Source: Ichthyocystis sparus (lineage in GTDB: Bacteria; Pseudomonadota; Gammaproteobacteria; Burkholderiales; 2013Ark19i). Taken from it: a DNA stretch of 11,192 bases. The notes beneath the pieces are model-generated. The model made no database searches. It was given only the letters and a program-made list of their open reading frames with translations, and had not been told where the DNA came from. Below, one piece after another: positions 1-7,434 of this stretch. The stretch is taken from assembly GCF_900078755.1 (NCBI RefSeq), contig NZ_FKIH01000024.1; one strand, 5' to 3'. The stretch's first letter is position 1; the number at the start of each line of letters is the position of its first letter. Made by a program: the position numbers and the translations under genes.

Positions 1-1293
1 TACAACAGAAGAAGGTAGGATTAATTCAGAAGATGTACCAGGAGCCTCCATTAATGGCAAAGAAGACCCTAATTGTGACTCAGATTGAGAGAGGGCACGA
101 GGTGACAACCCAGGATTAGACTGAAGTAACAATGATTGAGAACAGGAAGGCAAAGGACGCGTAAGGCCTGTAACATTAGTTTCTGATGTGGTACATTTAT
201 CAGTGCCTTTACCTCTTTCAGGTCTTGCCTTGGTTGCTATCATTGCCGATAATGCCAATGGAGGAATGCCAGCAGTGTCTAGAACATCTACAAGATCCTT
301 GCAACTAACAGCATTCAAGGCTTCCTCTTCTAGAGAAACAGAAACTTCACTCCAACAAGAGTTAAAAACAGACTTCAACTTGCTACTAATAGCACCATCT
401 AGTACCGATAAAAAATCTAACAACTTATTTCCAGACAATGGCGCTGTACTATAGTCAGGGGAATCAGACAATACTTGAATACTAGGAAGAGCGCGTATAA
501 AACTAGGGCGGTGCCTAGAATGATATCTACCAAGGCACTTGAATACAAAACTATCTTCACATATCACCTTATAGGTCAAGTACCAAATAGCCCGTCCAGT
601 CATAGTAAGTTTGCCACTCACATCTGATGGTAGTTGCTTGGCTACCATACTCTTGTAAGTAAGTCTAGCAAATGCATCCATCTTTAAAAAGAGACTTTCA
701 ATTACTCGAACATCCTTAGGAGATAACATAACACCTAGCGAACCCAAAACATCCGAATCAGTAGTAAAAGCTGAAGAAGAAATAGAAGTGCCACGTTTAG
801 GAGCAGGAGCTTTGCCTTTACTACTAGTACGCAACACCACCTTAGCTGCAGTGATACTAACAGTAGTTGAAATAGTTTTAGAAACAGGCAGAGAAGATCC
901 TACATTTTCAGGTGGTATAACCGTAGAGGCAGTACTAGTTGCAGACACACTACCAGGTTGATCTCTATAAAAAAGCAGTTTAACAAATTTAGAGGGAGAT
1001 TGGTCACACCCCCCCTCTAGCAGTAACAAAGGTGTTGACCCCGTGTCAACCACACATTTATTACCACTTACTAACCTCTTTCTTTTTTTACTTACCACAG
1101 GTCTTGGATTTTGAGCCTTACCCTTACCCCCATTACTCACCCCTTTACCTACAGAAGCAGGTAAAGTAGTAACCTTAACTTGCTGCAAATCATCACCCTG
1201 TACAGTTCCTCCCTTGGTGCCACCATCATCCTCATTATCAGGATCACCATTAGAGGCAGTAGCACCACTAGTTACAGATGATACAGGATACAT
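1..1293 (-). CDS. Left paralogue of the large I-II repeat protein family, N-terminal 431 codons (3' part outside window)
   Basis: Function unknown; not a family I recognise. The frame is open from the ATG at 1293 to base 1 with no stop, so the gene runs off the left edge. The start is supported by near-identity with the complete neighbour (MYPVSS...), by the AAAGAGAG element six bases upstream, and by loss of coding character beyond it. Residues 1-180 are a disordered head rich in Ser, Thr and Gly, with a basic cluster KKRKR at 69-73. Residues about 182-351 are one type I domain, with AIWYLTY at 235-241 and RP at 262-263. A Ser/Gln-rich linker follows, and the window ends just before the expected type II domain. 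Compared with the complete gene it has a shorter head (12 residues fewer near 152-163, 2 fewer near 56-60) and only one copy of the 32-residue linker repeat (343-374). No signal peptide or membrane segment is visible. The family assignment is certain; the function is not. Confidence 0.88.
   Translation of the reverse strand, partial: MYPVSSVTSGATASNGDPDNEDDGGTKGGTVQGDDLQQVKVTTLPASVGKGVSNGGKGKAQNPRPVVSKKRKRLVSGNKCVVDTGSTPLLLLEGGCDQSPSKFVKLLFYRDQPGSVSATSTASTVIPPENVGSSLPVSKTISTTVSITAAKVVLRTSSKGKAPAPKRGTSISSSAFTTDSDVLGSLGVMLSPKDVRVIESLFLKMDAFARLTYKSMVAKQLPSDVSGKLTMTGRAIWYLTYKVICEDSFVFKCLGRYHSRHRPSFIRALPSIQVLSDSPDYSTAPLSGNKLLDFLSVLDGAISSKLKSVFNSCWSEVSVSLEEEALNAVSCKDLVDVLDTAGIPPLALSAMIATKARPERGKGTDKCTTSETNVTGLTRPLPSCSQSLLLQSNPGLSPRALSQSESQLGSSLPLMEAPGTSSELILPSSVV
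172..267 (-). repeat. Single copy of the 96-bp linker unit in the left gene
   Basis: Residues 343-374 of the left paralogue, from IPPLALSAM to KCTTSETNV, followed directly by TGLT. The equivalent place in the other two genes carries two copies, so copy number here varies between paralogues. Confidence 0.82.
1009..1015 (-). repeat. G7 homopolymer tract in the left gene head
   Basis: Seven C on the plus strand within the codons for Glu-Gly-Gly-Cys, residues 93-96. Matches the tract at 6459-6465. Confidence 0.85.
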
Positions 1294-1299
1294 AACAAG

Positions 1300-1307
1300 C
1301 TCTCTTT
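1300..1307 (-). promoter_or_regulatory. Shine-Dalgarno-like AAAGAGAG for the left gene
   Basis: On the minus strand AAAGAGAG is followed by six bases (CTTGTT) and then the ATG at 1293. The purine run and spacing fit a bacterial ribosome binding site, although the match to AGGAGG is partial. The element is identical before the middle gene. Confidence 0.5.
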
Positions 1308-1327
1308 ACATTTATTATTTGTCATCT

Positions 1328-1358
1328 ATATTATTTTTAGTATCGACCCTCACGCCAA
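1328..1358 (-). promoter_or_regulatory. Candidate sigma70-type promoter of the left gene
   Basis: On the minus strand TTGGCG (1353-1358), a 19-base gap and TAATAT (1328-1333) lie about 35 bases before the start codon. Each hexamer matches its consensus at four of six positions and the gap is longer than the usual 17, so this is weak. Both hexamers are identical in the other spacer. Confidence 0.25.
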
Positions 1359-2024
1359 CACTACAGAAAAAAGAGAAGTAAGTACAGTCCAACAAGCAAA
1401 TGCACTCAGCACCACGAACAGGAACTTAATCAGAGACAAAGTCGTATATTATCACTCTTGTGCCTCAAGTTATTGTACTTCAATCAACGCACACGAATTA
1501 CCACATACACAGTAAAAACACTACCTCGTCCGCAATACGCGCTTGTATATAGCTCAAAAACAAAAATTTACATACAATAAATAACCATTAATTGCATAAA
1601 TATGTATCAACAATCAACATACAAACATAGCGCTGCCGTTATTTAACCTAAAATAGAACAAATGTCCTACATTAAAAATAGCAAAACAAATTCAAGCAAT
1701 ACAAATAAGTATAAACAGAACAATATACAGCAGTTAACCTTCAGCCAACATGATACAAATACGGCACTTACATGCACTACAACTTACGTGACATACACCC
1801 ACATTACACGACATACAGTACCACTATATTTGGTACAAAAACCATACAAACTTAACAATCGTGCATCGCATGCAACACAAACTCCTAATGTATCTCCCGG
1901 TATACAATTTCGTTATGAATTATTCCTTCGTTAAACTAGGATAAATTATGCATAAAATAAAAAAATTTACAAATGAAAAATTATGTAATGCTAATAATAA
2001 GAAAGTAAGACCAATTCTTAGAAA

Positions 2025-5000
2025 TTAACTATTCCTTTTTCTTTTACGTCCTCTCGATCTCTGAGCACCACCGCTATGTGAAGAAGATAAGCCTCCTCTA
2101 CCACCTCTAGACCTACTCGATTCACCAGCAGGTGGTGGTGAAGGTGGCAGGCCTCGATTCAACAATGCCGCCAATCTCACTCCCACATCCTCCTCAGCAG
2201 CAGTATCGGTAACAGCAGCCACTAGCGGAACATTACCAATATTCACAGGTGTAGAAGAGGAAGGTCCAGCAGATATCACACTACTCATAGGCGCCTCAAC
2301 CGATTGCATAATAAATGCTTTCTTAGGTCCATGAGGGTACCTAGAAGAACTACTACCAGCTGCCATGAAAGATTTACTGACAGAAGCAGAAACAGAAACA
2401 GAAGAAGATACAGAAACTGGAACTATTGGCTGCTCAGATGATAACACAGGAGTTGATTCACCTACTGAAGCTCCCAACGACGCAGAAAGAACACCTTCCG
2501 CAGTTAATTCAATTTCTCCAGTCGATACAGGTGACTCTGGATGGGAAGAGGAAAAGGAAATATCTCCATCCAATCCCGCAGAAGATGGAGATGAAGATAA
2601 AGATAAAGATGAAGATGAAGGTTCAATCGAAGGTGAAGAGGGAGGAGAAAGTGAACCATCCTCTGCCCCCATAGACGCATAAACAGTATCAACTGCGACC
2701 AACTCTTTAGCTGATGGTGACAAAGGGGGAGGAATATCAGAGGCTACTACCAGATCAGATTCAGGTGCAGGCAAAGGTGAAAAAGAAGATGAAGGTTCAA
2801 CAGATAATTCATCTCCAACTACCGAATCAGAAGCAACACCTTCCGCGACCGAGACTAAAACATCCCCACTAATTATCAAAAAAGAATCGCCAGAGAGAGT
2901 TGGCATAGCAACAGACTCAGTAACAGAAGGAGATTCAGCACCAGGTAATACTACAGAAATAGAAATAGTATCAGCCACAGATACACTACCAGATTGATCA
3001 GAAACAGTTGGAGTAGCAACAGACTCAGTAACAAGAGTCAAAGAAGATTCAGGTTGAATCTGGAGCTGTAAAGTTAATTCAGGCTGAGACTGAAGTTGTG
3101 AAAGAGAGGCAGCTGAAGAATGAGTAAGATTAGTAGCATCAATCACTGACCCCTTCTTACCCTTCACGCGTTTACTACTACTCTCTGATGTCTTACTCTC
3201 ACTTATCGCACATCTTTTAGCACGTATCTGAGAATTTTTTTTATTATGTACTTGAGTGATTGAAAATGCTACCACAGGAACACCAGCAACATCGAGGACT
3301 CTAATAAAATCTTCACAACTAACATCACTCAATGATCCATCTTCTAGTTCGGAAAAAACTTTATCAGTTATTTTACTCCATGAGGAATCAAATATACACT
3401 CCACCGTCTTATGAACGACGCAATCTAATTCTGATAAAAAACTTAGTAACTCACCTCCAATTAATGGTACTAATCCACAATCAGAAAAACTTGATAATAC
3501 TCTAACACCATCAAGAACACGTACAAATCTAGGACGATACTTAGAATGATATATACAAATGGACCTATGCATAAATCTATATAGATGCTGTTCCCTATAA
3601 GTTTTGCACCATATAGCTTTCTCAATCACCGAAAGTTCACTACCCAAAGCCTCTAAGATGTATCCTCGCATCGAATGCGAGAAAGAATTTTTGAAAGATT
3701 TATCAAGGTCATGAAGGAGCTGAAGAACTAATTTAGCACTATCAGGATGTAACTTAACACCCAATAAATCAACACATTTATTAGAAGAAGATCCATCATC
3801 AGCATCTACAACAGAAGAAGGTAGGATTAATTCAGAAGATGTACCAGGAGCCTCCATTAATGGCAAAGAAGACCCTAATTGTGACTCAGATTGAGAGAGG
3901 GCACGAGGTGACAACCCAGGATTAGACTGAAGTGATAATGATTTAGAACCGGAAGGCAAAGAATGCGTAAGTCCTGTAACATTAATTTCCGATGTCGTAC
4001 ATTTACCAATGCCTTTATTCCTTTCACGTTCTGCGTTGGCTGCTATCATTGCTGACAGTACCAACGGAGGAATGGCACTAATTTCTGATGTCGTACATTT
4101 ATCAGTGCCTTTACTTATTTCACGTCCTGCCTTGGTTGCTATCATTGCCGATAATGCCAAATGAGGAATGCCGGCAGTGTCTAGAACGTCAATAAGATCT
4201 TTGCAACTAACAGCGTTTAATCTCTCCTCTTCTAGAGAAACAGAAACTTCACTCCAACAAGAGTTAAAAACAGATTTCACCCTGCTACTAATAGCACCAT
4301 CTAGTACCGATAAAAAATCTAACAACCTATCTCCAGCTAATGGCTCTGTACTATGGTCAGTGGAATCAGACAATACTTGAATGCTAGGAAGAGCGCGTAT
4401 AAAATTAGGGCGGTGCTTATAATGATATTTACCGAGGCACTTGAATAACAAACTATCTTCACACATCACCTTATAGGTCAAGTACCAAATGGCCCGTCCA
4501 GTCACAGTAAGTCTGTCACTCACATCTGATGGTAGCTGCTTGGCCACCATACTCTTGTAAGTACGTCTAGCAAACGCATCCATATCAAAAAAGAGACCTT
4601 CAATTACTCTAACATCCTTAGGAGATAGCATAACACCCAGTGAATTTAAAACACCCGAAACTGATCCCTCACCCTCCACGCGTCTACCACTACTCTCTGA
4701 TGTCTTACTCTCACTTATCGCACGTCTTTTCGCACGTACCTGAGAATTTTTTTTGTTATATACTCGAGCAATTGAAAATGCTACTACAGGAATACCAGCA
4801 ACATCGAGGACTCTAATAAAATCTTCACAACTAACATCACCCAATGATCCATCTTCTAGTTCGGCAAAAACTGTATCAGTTGTTTTACTCCATAACGAAT
4901 CAAATATATACTCCACAGTCTTATGAACGGCGCAATCTAGTTCTGATAAAAAACCTAGTAACTCACCTCCAATTAGTGGAACTAACCTACGATCAGAAGA

Positions 5001-6749
5001 ACTTGATAATACTCTAACACCATCAAGAGCACGTACAAATCTAGGACGATACTTAGAATGATATATACAAATGGACCTATGCATAAGTCTATATAGATGC
5101 TGTTCCCTATAGGTTTTGCACCAGATAGCTTTCTCAATCACCGAAAGTTCACTACCCAAAGTCTCTAGGATGTATCCTCGTATCGAAAGCAAGAAAGAAT
5201 GTTTGAAAGATTTATCAAGGTCATGAAGGAGTTGAAGAACTAATTTAGCACTATCAGGATGTAACTTAACACCCAATAAATCAACACATTTATTAGAAGA
5301 AGATCCACCATCAGCATCTACAACAGAAGAAGGTAGGATTAATTCAGAAGATGTACCAGGAGCCTCCATTAATGTCAAAGAAGAACCTAATTGTGACTCA
5401 GATTGAGAGAGGGCACGAGGTGACAACCCAGGGTTAGACTGAAGTGATAATGATTGAGAACTGGAAGGCAAAGGACACGTAAGGCCTGTAACACTAGTTT
5501 CTGATGTCGTACATTTAGCAGTGCCTTTATTCCTTTCACGTTCTGCGCTGGCTGCTATCATTGCTGACAGTACCAACGGAGGAATAACACTAATTTCTGA
5601 TGTTCTACATTTAGCAATGCCCTTACTTCTTTCCGGTCTTTCCCTGGTTGCTGCCATTGCCGATAATGCCAATTGAGGAATGCCGGCAATGTCTAGAACA
5701 TCTACAAGATCCTTGCAACTAACAGCATTCAGGGCTTCCTCTTCTAGAGAAACAGAAACTTCACTCCAACAAGAGTTAAAAACAGACTTCAACTTGCTAC
5801 TCATAGCACCATCTAGTACAGATAAAAAATCTAACAACTTATCTCCAGATAATGGCGCTGTACTAAGGTCAGAGGAATCAGACAATACTTGAATACTAGG
5901 AAGAGCGCGTATAAAATTAGGGCGGTGCTTATAATGATATCTACCAAGGCACTTGAATACAAAACTATCTTCACACATCACCCTATAGGTCAAGTACCAA
6001 ATGGCCCGTCCAGTTACAGTAAGTTTGCCACTCACATCTGATGGTAGTTGCTTGGCTACCATACTCTTGTAAGTAAGTCTAGAAAATACATCCATCTTAA
6101 AAAAGATACTTTCAATTACTCGAACATCCTTAGGAGATAGCATAACACCCAGCGAACCCAAAACATCCGAATCAATAGTAAAAGCTGAAGAAAAAACAGA
6201 AGTGCCACGTTTCAGAGCAGGAGCTTTGCTTTTACTTTTACTACTAGTACGCAACACCCTCTTACCTTTACCACTAGTACGCACCCCCCCCTTAGCTGTA
6301 GTTATACCAACAGTAGTTGAAGTAGTTCTAGTAACAGGCAGAGAAGATCCTGCATTCTCAGGTGGTGTAACCGTAGAGGCAGTACTAGTTGCAGACACAC
6401 TACCAGGTTGATCTCTATAAAAAAGCAATTTAACAAATTTAGAGGGAGATTGGTCACACCCCCCCTCTAGCAGTAACAAAGATCTCGACCCCGTGTCAAC
6501 CTCACATTTATTACCACTTCCTAATCTCTTTCTTCTTTTACTTAATACAGGTCTTAGATTTTGAGCTCTACCTCTACCCTCACCCCTATTACTCACCCCC
6601 TTACCTACAGAAGAAGGTAAAGTAGTAACCTCAACTTTCTGCAAATCATCACTCTGTACAGTTCCTCCCTTGGTGCCACCATCATCCTCATTATCAGAAT
6701 CACCACTAGAGGCAGTAGCACCACTAGCTACAGATGATACAGGATACAT
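2025..6749 (-). CDS. Complete 1574-residue repeat protein, domain order I-II-I-II with acidic tail and basic C-terminus
   Basis: I do not recognise this family and assign no function. The order is: disordered head (1-195) with basic clusters KRRKR (71-75) and a Lys/Arg stretch (161-181); type I domain (about 196-365); linker with two 32-residue repeats (357-420) and a Ser/Gln part; type II domain (488-660); basic linker with RAKRR (672-676); type I (700-869); linker with two more 32-residue repeats (861-924); type II (992-1164); basic linker (1176-1199); acidic Ser/Pro/Val-rich tail (1205-1460); conserved end (1461-1574) with SRGGRGG and final RGRKRKRNS. The two modules are spaced exactly 504 residues apart. 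Types I and II share AIWxxTY, YHxKxRPxFxRAL, VLSxSxD, PLxG, LLxFLSxLD and VSCxDxxxVLDxAGIP. No signal peptide, membrane span or catalytic signature is visible. ATG 6749 is preceded by AAAGAGAG; the stop is TAA. The intact frame through long repeats argues it is expressed. A secreted nuclear effector or nucleic-acid-binding protein is an inference only. Confidence 0.92.
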   Translation of the reverse strand: MYPVSSVASGATASSGDSDNEDDGGTKGGTVQSDDLQKVEVTTLPSSVGKGVSNRGEGRGRAQNLRPVLSKRRKRLGSGNKCEVDTGSRSLLLLEGGCDQSPSKFVKLLFYRDQPGSVSATSTASTVTPPENAGSSLPVTRTTSTTVGITTAKGGVRTSGKGKRVLRTSSKSKSKAPALKRGTSVFSSAFTIDSDVLGSLGVMLSPKDVRVIESIFFKMDVFSRLTYKSMVAKQLPSDVSGKLTVTGRAIWYLTYRVMCEDSFVFKCLGRYHYKHRPNFIRALPSIQVLSDSSDLSTAPLSGDKLLDFLSVLDGAMSSKLKSVFNSCWSEVSVSLEEEALNAVSCKDLVDVLDIAGIPQLALSAMAATRERPERSKGIAKCRTSEISVIPPLVLSAMIAASAERERNKGTAKCTTSETSVTGLTCPLPSSSQSLSLQSNPGLSPRALSQSESQLGSSLTLMEAPGTSSELILPSSVVDADGGSSSNKCVDLLGVKLHPDSAKLVLQLLHDLDKSFKHSFLLSIRGYILETLGSELSVIEKAIWCKTYREQHLYRLMHRSICIYHSKYRPRFVRALDGVRVLSSSSDRRLVPLIGGELLGFLSELDCAVHKTVEYIFDSLWSKTTDTVFAELEDGSLGDVSCEDFIRVLDVAGIPVVAFSIARVYNKKNSQVRAKRRAISESKTSESSGRRVEGEGSVSGVLNSLGVMLSPKDVRVIEGLFFDMDAFARRTYKSMVAKQLPSDVSDRLTVTGRAIWYLTYKVMCEDSLLFKCLGKYHYKHRPNFIRALPSIQVLSDSTDHSTEPLAGDRLLDFLSVLDGAISSRVKSVFNSCWSEVSVSLEEERLNAVSCKDLIDVLDTAGIPHLALSAMIATKAGREISKGTDKCTTSEISAIPPLVLSAMIAANAERERNKGIGKCTTSEINVTGLTHSLPSGSKSLSLQSNPGLSPRALSQSESQLGSSLPLMEAPGTSSELILPSSVVDADDGSSSNKCVDLLGVKLHPDSAKLVLQLLHDLDKSFKNSFSHSMRGYILEALGSELSVIEKAIWCKTYREQHLYRFMHRSICIYHSKYRPRFVRVLDGVRVLSSFSDCGLVPLIGGELLSFLSELDCVVHKTVECIFDSSWSKITDKVFSELEDGSLSDVSCEDFIRVLDVAGVPVVAFSITQVHNKKNSQIRAKRCAISESKTSESSSKRVKGKKGSVIDATNLTHSSAASLSQLQSQPELTLQLQIQPESSLTLVTESVATPTVSDQSGSVSVADTISISVVLPGAESPSVTESVAMPTLSGDSFLIISGDVLVSVAEGVASDSVVGDELSVEPSSSFSPLPAPESDLVVASDIPPPLSPSAKELVAVDTVYASMGAEDGSLSPPSSPSIEPSSSSLSLSSSPSSAGLDGDISFSSSHPESPVSTGEIELTAEGVLSASLGASVGESTPVLSSEQPIVPVSVSSSVSVSASVSKSFMAAGSSSSRYPHGPKKAFIMQSVEAPMSSVISAGPSSSTPVNIGNVPLVAAVTDTAAEEDVGVRLAALLNRGLPPSPPPAGESSRSRGGRGGLSSSHSGGAQRSRGRKRKRNS
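2584..2619 (-). repeat. Imperfect hexamer repeat in the Ser-rich tail of the middle gene
   Basis: Six units of the plus-strand pattern GAT(G/A)(G/A)A encode part of the Ser/Leu-rich stretch at about residues 1378-1389. This is codon-level low complexity. It also produces an acidic-looking open frame on the opposite strand that is not a gene. Confidence 0.75.
2899..3033 (-). repeat. 27-bp direct repeats 108 bp apart in the middle gene tail
   Basis: Positions 2899-2925 and 3007-3033 differ at two bases and encode V-T-E-S-V-A-(M/T)-P-T-(L/V)-S at about residues 1240-1250 and 1276-1286. This indicates a 36-residue duplication in the origin of the tail, most of which has since decayed. Confidence 0.7.
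3141..4652 (-). repeat. Middle gene, second I-II module (504 codons)
   Basis: Encodes residues 700-1203: type I (4143-4652), linker with two 32-residue repeats, type II (3258-3776) and a Lys/Arg-rich linker that leads into the acidic tail. It is the same length as the first module with no net insertion or deletion. Differences are scattered substitutions, for example LINK-region Gly-Arg-Glu in place of Arg-Pro-Glu, and a change of RAKRR to RAKRC. Confidence 0.88.
3978..4169 (-). repeat. Two tandem 96-bp units in the second-module linker of the middle gene
   Basis: Residues 861-892 and 893-924 repeat the same 32-residue unit, with KCTTSE conserved in both copies. The two copies are more similar to their counterparts in the other module than to each other, so the doubling predates the module duplication. 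Confidence 0.85.
4653..6164 (-). repeat. Middle gene, first I-II module (504 codons)
   Basis: Encodes residues 196-699: type I domain (5655-6164), linker (about 5292-5654), type II domain (4770-5288) and basic linker. It is followed directly by a second copy of exactly the same length, 1512 bp, so the gene body is an in-frame tandem duplication. The first module has Asp-Val-Leu-Gly-Ser at its start; the second has Gly-Val-Leu-Asn-Ser. Confidence 0.88.
5490..5681 (-). repeat. Two tandem 96-bp (32-residue) units in the first linker of the middle gene
   Basis: Residues 357-388 and 389-420 are in-frame copies with the pattern I-P-x-L-x-L-S-A-M ... E-R-x-K-G-x-x-K-C-x-T-S-E-x-S-V. The unit starts inside the last helix-like stretch of the type I domain (AGIP) and ends at the next conserved segment (TGLT). 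The left paralogue has a single copy here, at 172-267. Confidence 0.88.
6237..6283 (-). repeat. 30-bp direct duplication in the middle gene head
   Basis: Two 17-base near-copies of the segment coding R-T-S-(S/G)-K lie at 6237-6253 and 6267-6283, 30 bp apart. The left gene has only one copy. The duplication adds ten residues, many basic (VRTSGKGKR), to the disordered head. Confidence 0.78.
6284..6291 (-). repeat. G8 homopolymer tract inside the middle gene head
   Basis: Eight C on the plus strand, read as eight G in the coding strand at about codons 154-156 (Lys-Gly-Gly-Val). The left paralogue has no run here (it reads Lys-Val-Val). The tract lies at the join of a 30-bp duplication found only in the middle gene. 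A one-base length change would shift the frame near the N-terminus. Confidence 0.85.
6459..6465 (-). repeat. G7 homopolymer tract in the middle gene head
   Basis: Seven C on the plus strand, coding Glu-Gly-Gly-Cys around residues 95-98. The same G7 tract occurs in the left gene. Confidence 0.85.
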
Positions 6750-6755
6750 AACAAG

Positions 6756-6763
6756 CTCTCTTT
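6756..6763 (-). promoter_or_regulatory. Shine-Dalgarno-like AAAGAGAG for the middle gene
   Basis: Same sequence and same six-base spacing to the ATG at 6749 as in the left gene. It supports this ATG as the start and favours a prokaryotic source, but weakly, since the whole region is duplicated. Confidence 0.5.
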
Positions 6764-6783
6764 ACATTTATTATTTGTCATCT

Positions 6784-6814
6784 ATATTATTTTTAGTGTC
6801 GACCCACACGCCAA
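6784..6814 (-). promoter_or_regulatory. Candidate sigma70-type promoter of the middle gene
   Basis: TTGGCG (6809-6814) and TAATAT (6784-6789) with the same 19-base gap as upstream of the left gene. Three differences from the other copy fall in or near the gap and none in the hexamers. Weak evidence only. Confidence 0.25.
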
Positions 6815-7434
6815 CACTACAGAAAAAAGAGAAGTAAGTACAGTCCAACAACTAAATGCACTCAGCACCACAAATAGGAACATAATCAGATACAAAGTCG
6901 TATACTATCGCTCTTGTGCCTCAAGTTATTGCACTTCAATCAACGCACGCGAATTACTACATGCACAGCAAAAACACCCCTCGTCCGCAATACGCGCTTG
7001 TATACAGCTTAAAAACAAAAATTTACATACAATAAATAGCCATTAATTGCATAAACACGCATTAATATGCAGACATGGCGATTACTTAACTTAAAATAGA
7101 ACAAACGTCCTACATTAAAAATAGTAAAACAAATTCAAAACCCAAATTACATCAATTCAATAAAAAAACAAAAAAAGACAAACATCAACCCACGTTACGT
7201 ACCATATACCCACGCCACATGCCATACAGTACCGCTATATTTGGCATAAAGAACATACAAACCTAACAATCGCACATCGCATGCAACACGAAACCCTAAT
7301 TTATCTCCCGGTATACAATTTTGTTATGAATTATTCCTTCTTTAAATTAGGATAAATTATGCATAAAATAAAAAATTTACAAATGAAAAATTATGTGATG
7401 CTAATAATAAGAAAGTAAGACCAATTCTTAGCAA

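Larger units (their letters stand above)
1294..2024. other. 731-bp AT-rich intergenic spacer between left and middle genes
   Basis: No credible gene. The ends closely match the second spacer: about 290 bp upstream of the left gene (1294-1580) and about 125 bp after the stop of the middle gene (1900-2024). The centre (about 1590-1860) is poorly alignable and accounts for most of the 46-bp length difference. A 90-codon frame at 1662-1934 on the plus strand is not kept in the other spacer. No GC-rich hairpin followed by a T run is seen after the middle gene, so no intrinsic terminator can be called. A short inverted repeat, TGCAT-CGC-ATGCA, lies near 1861-1873 but is broken in the other spacer. 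Confidence 0.8.
2025..7434 (-). repeat. One unit of a ~5.4 kb tandem gene array (gene plus upstream spacer)
   Basis: The complete gene and the spacer upstream of it form one repeat unit, 5410 bp measured stop codon to stop codon. Sequence 1-2024 matches its right part (gene start and spacer), and 7435-11192 matches its left part (gene body and end). Start-to-start spacing is 5456 bp. All copies have the same orientation, which fits unequal crossing-over or replication slippage. No transposase, terminal inverted repeats or target-site duplications are visible at the joins. Confidence 0.9.
6750..7434. other. 685-bp AT-rich intergenic spacer between middle and right genes
   Basis: Counterpart of the first spacer. 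The gene-proximal block upstream of the middle gene (6750-7045) and the block after the right gene (about 7310-7434) are nearly identical to their counterparts. The centre, about 7060-7200, is A-rich and shortened. It contains no supported coding region on either strand. It presumably holds the promoter of the middle gene and the transcript end of the right gene; no intrinsic terminator is visible. Confidence 0.8.

Noticed and set aside
188..454. Plus-strand open frames opposite the type I domains (also near 4168, 5680 and 9524)
   Set aside because: They are recurring antisense shadows of the repeated domain coding sequence.
1272..1325. 17-codon minus-strand frame (MTNNKCKESL...) overlapping the start of the left gene, also present at the middle gene
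   Set aside because: It has no ribosome binding site, would begin at or before the likely transcript start if the candidate promoter is right, and its presence in both copies is explained by overall identity of the region.
1861..1873. Short inverted repeat TGCAT-CGC-ATGCA in the first spacer as a terminator or operator
   Set aside because: Only five base pairs, no T run after it, and mutated in the other spacer.
1662..1934. Plus-strand 90-codon open frame in the first spacer
   Set aside because: The start codon is lost and stops appear at the matching place in the other spacer; composition is Asn/Thr-rich, as expected for AT-rich noncoding DNA.
2365..2682. Plus-strand acidic open frame of 105 codons opposite the tail of the middle gene, with a similar one at 7769-8074
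   Set aside because: It is the complement of Ser/Leu-rich codons of a well-supported gene. It is kept in both copies only because the sense gene is kept, and it has no start signal of its own.
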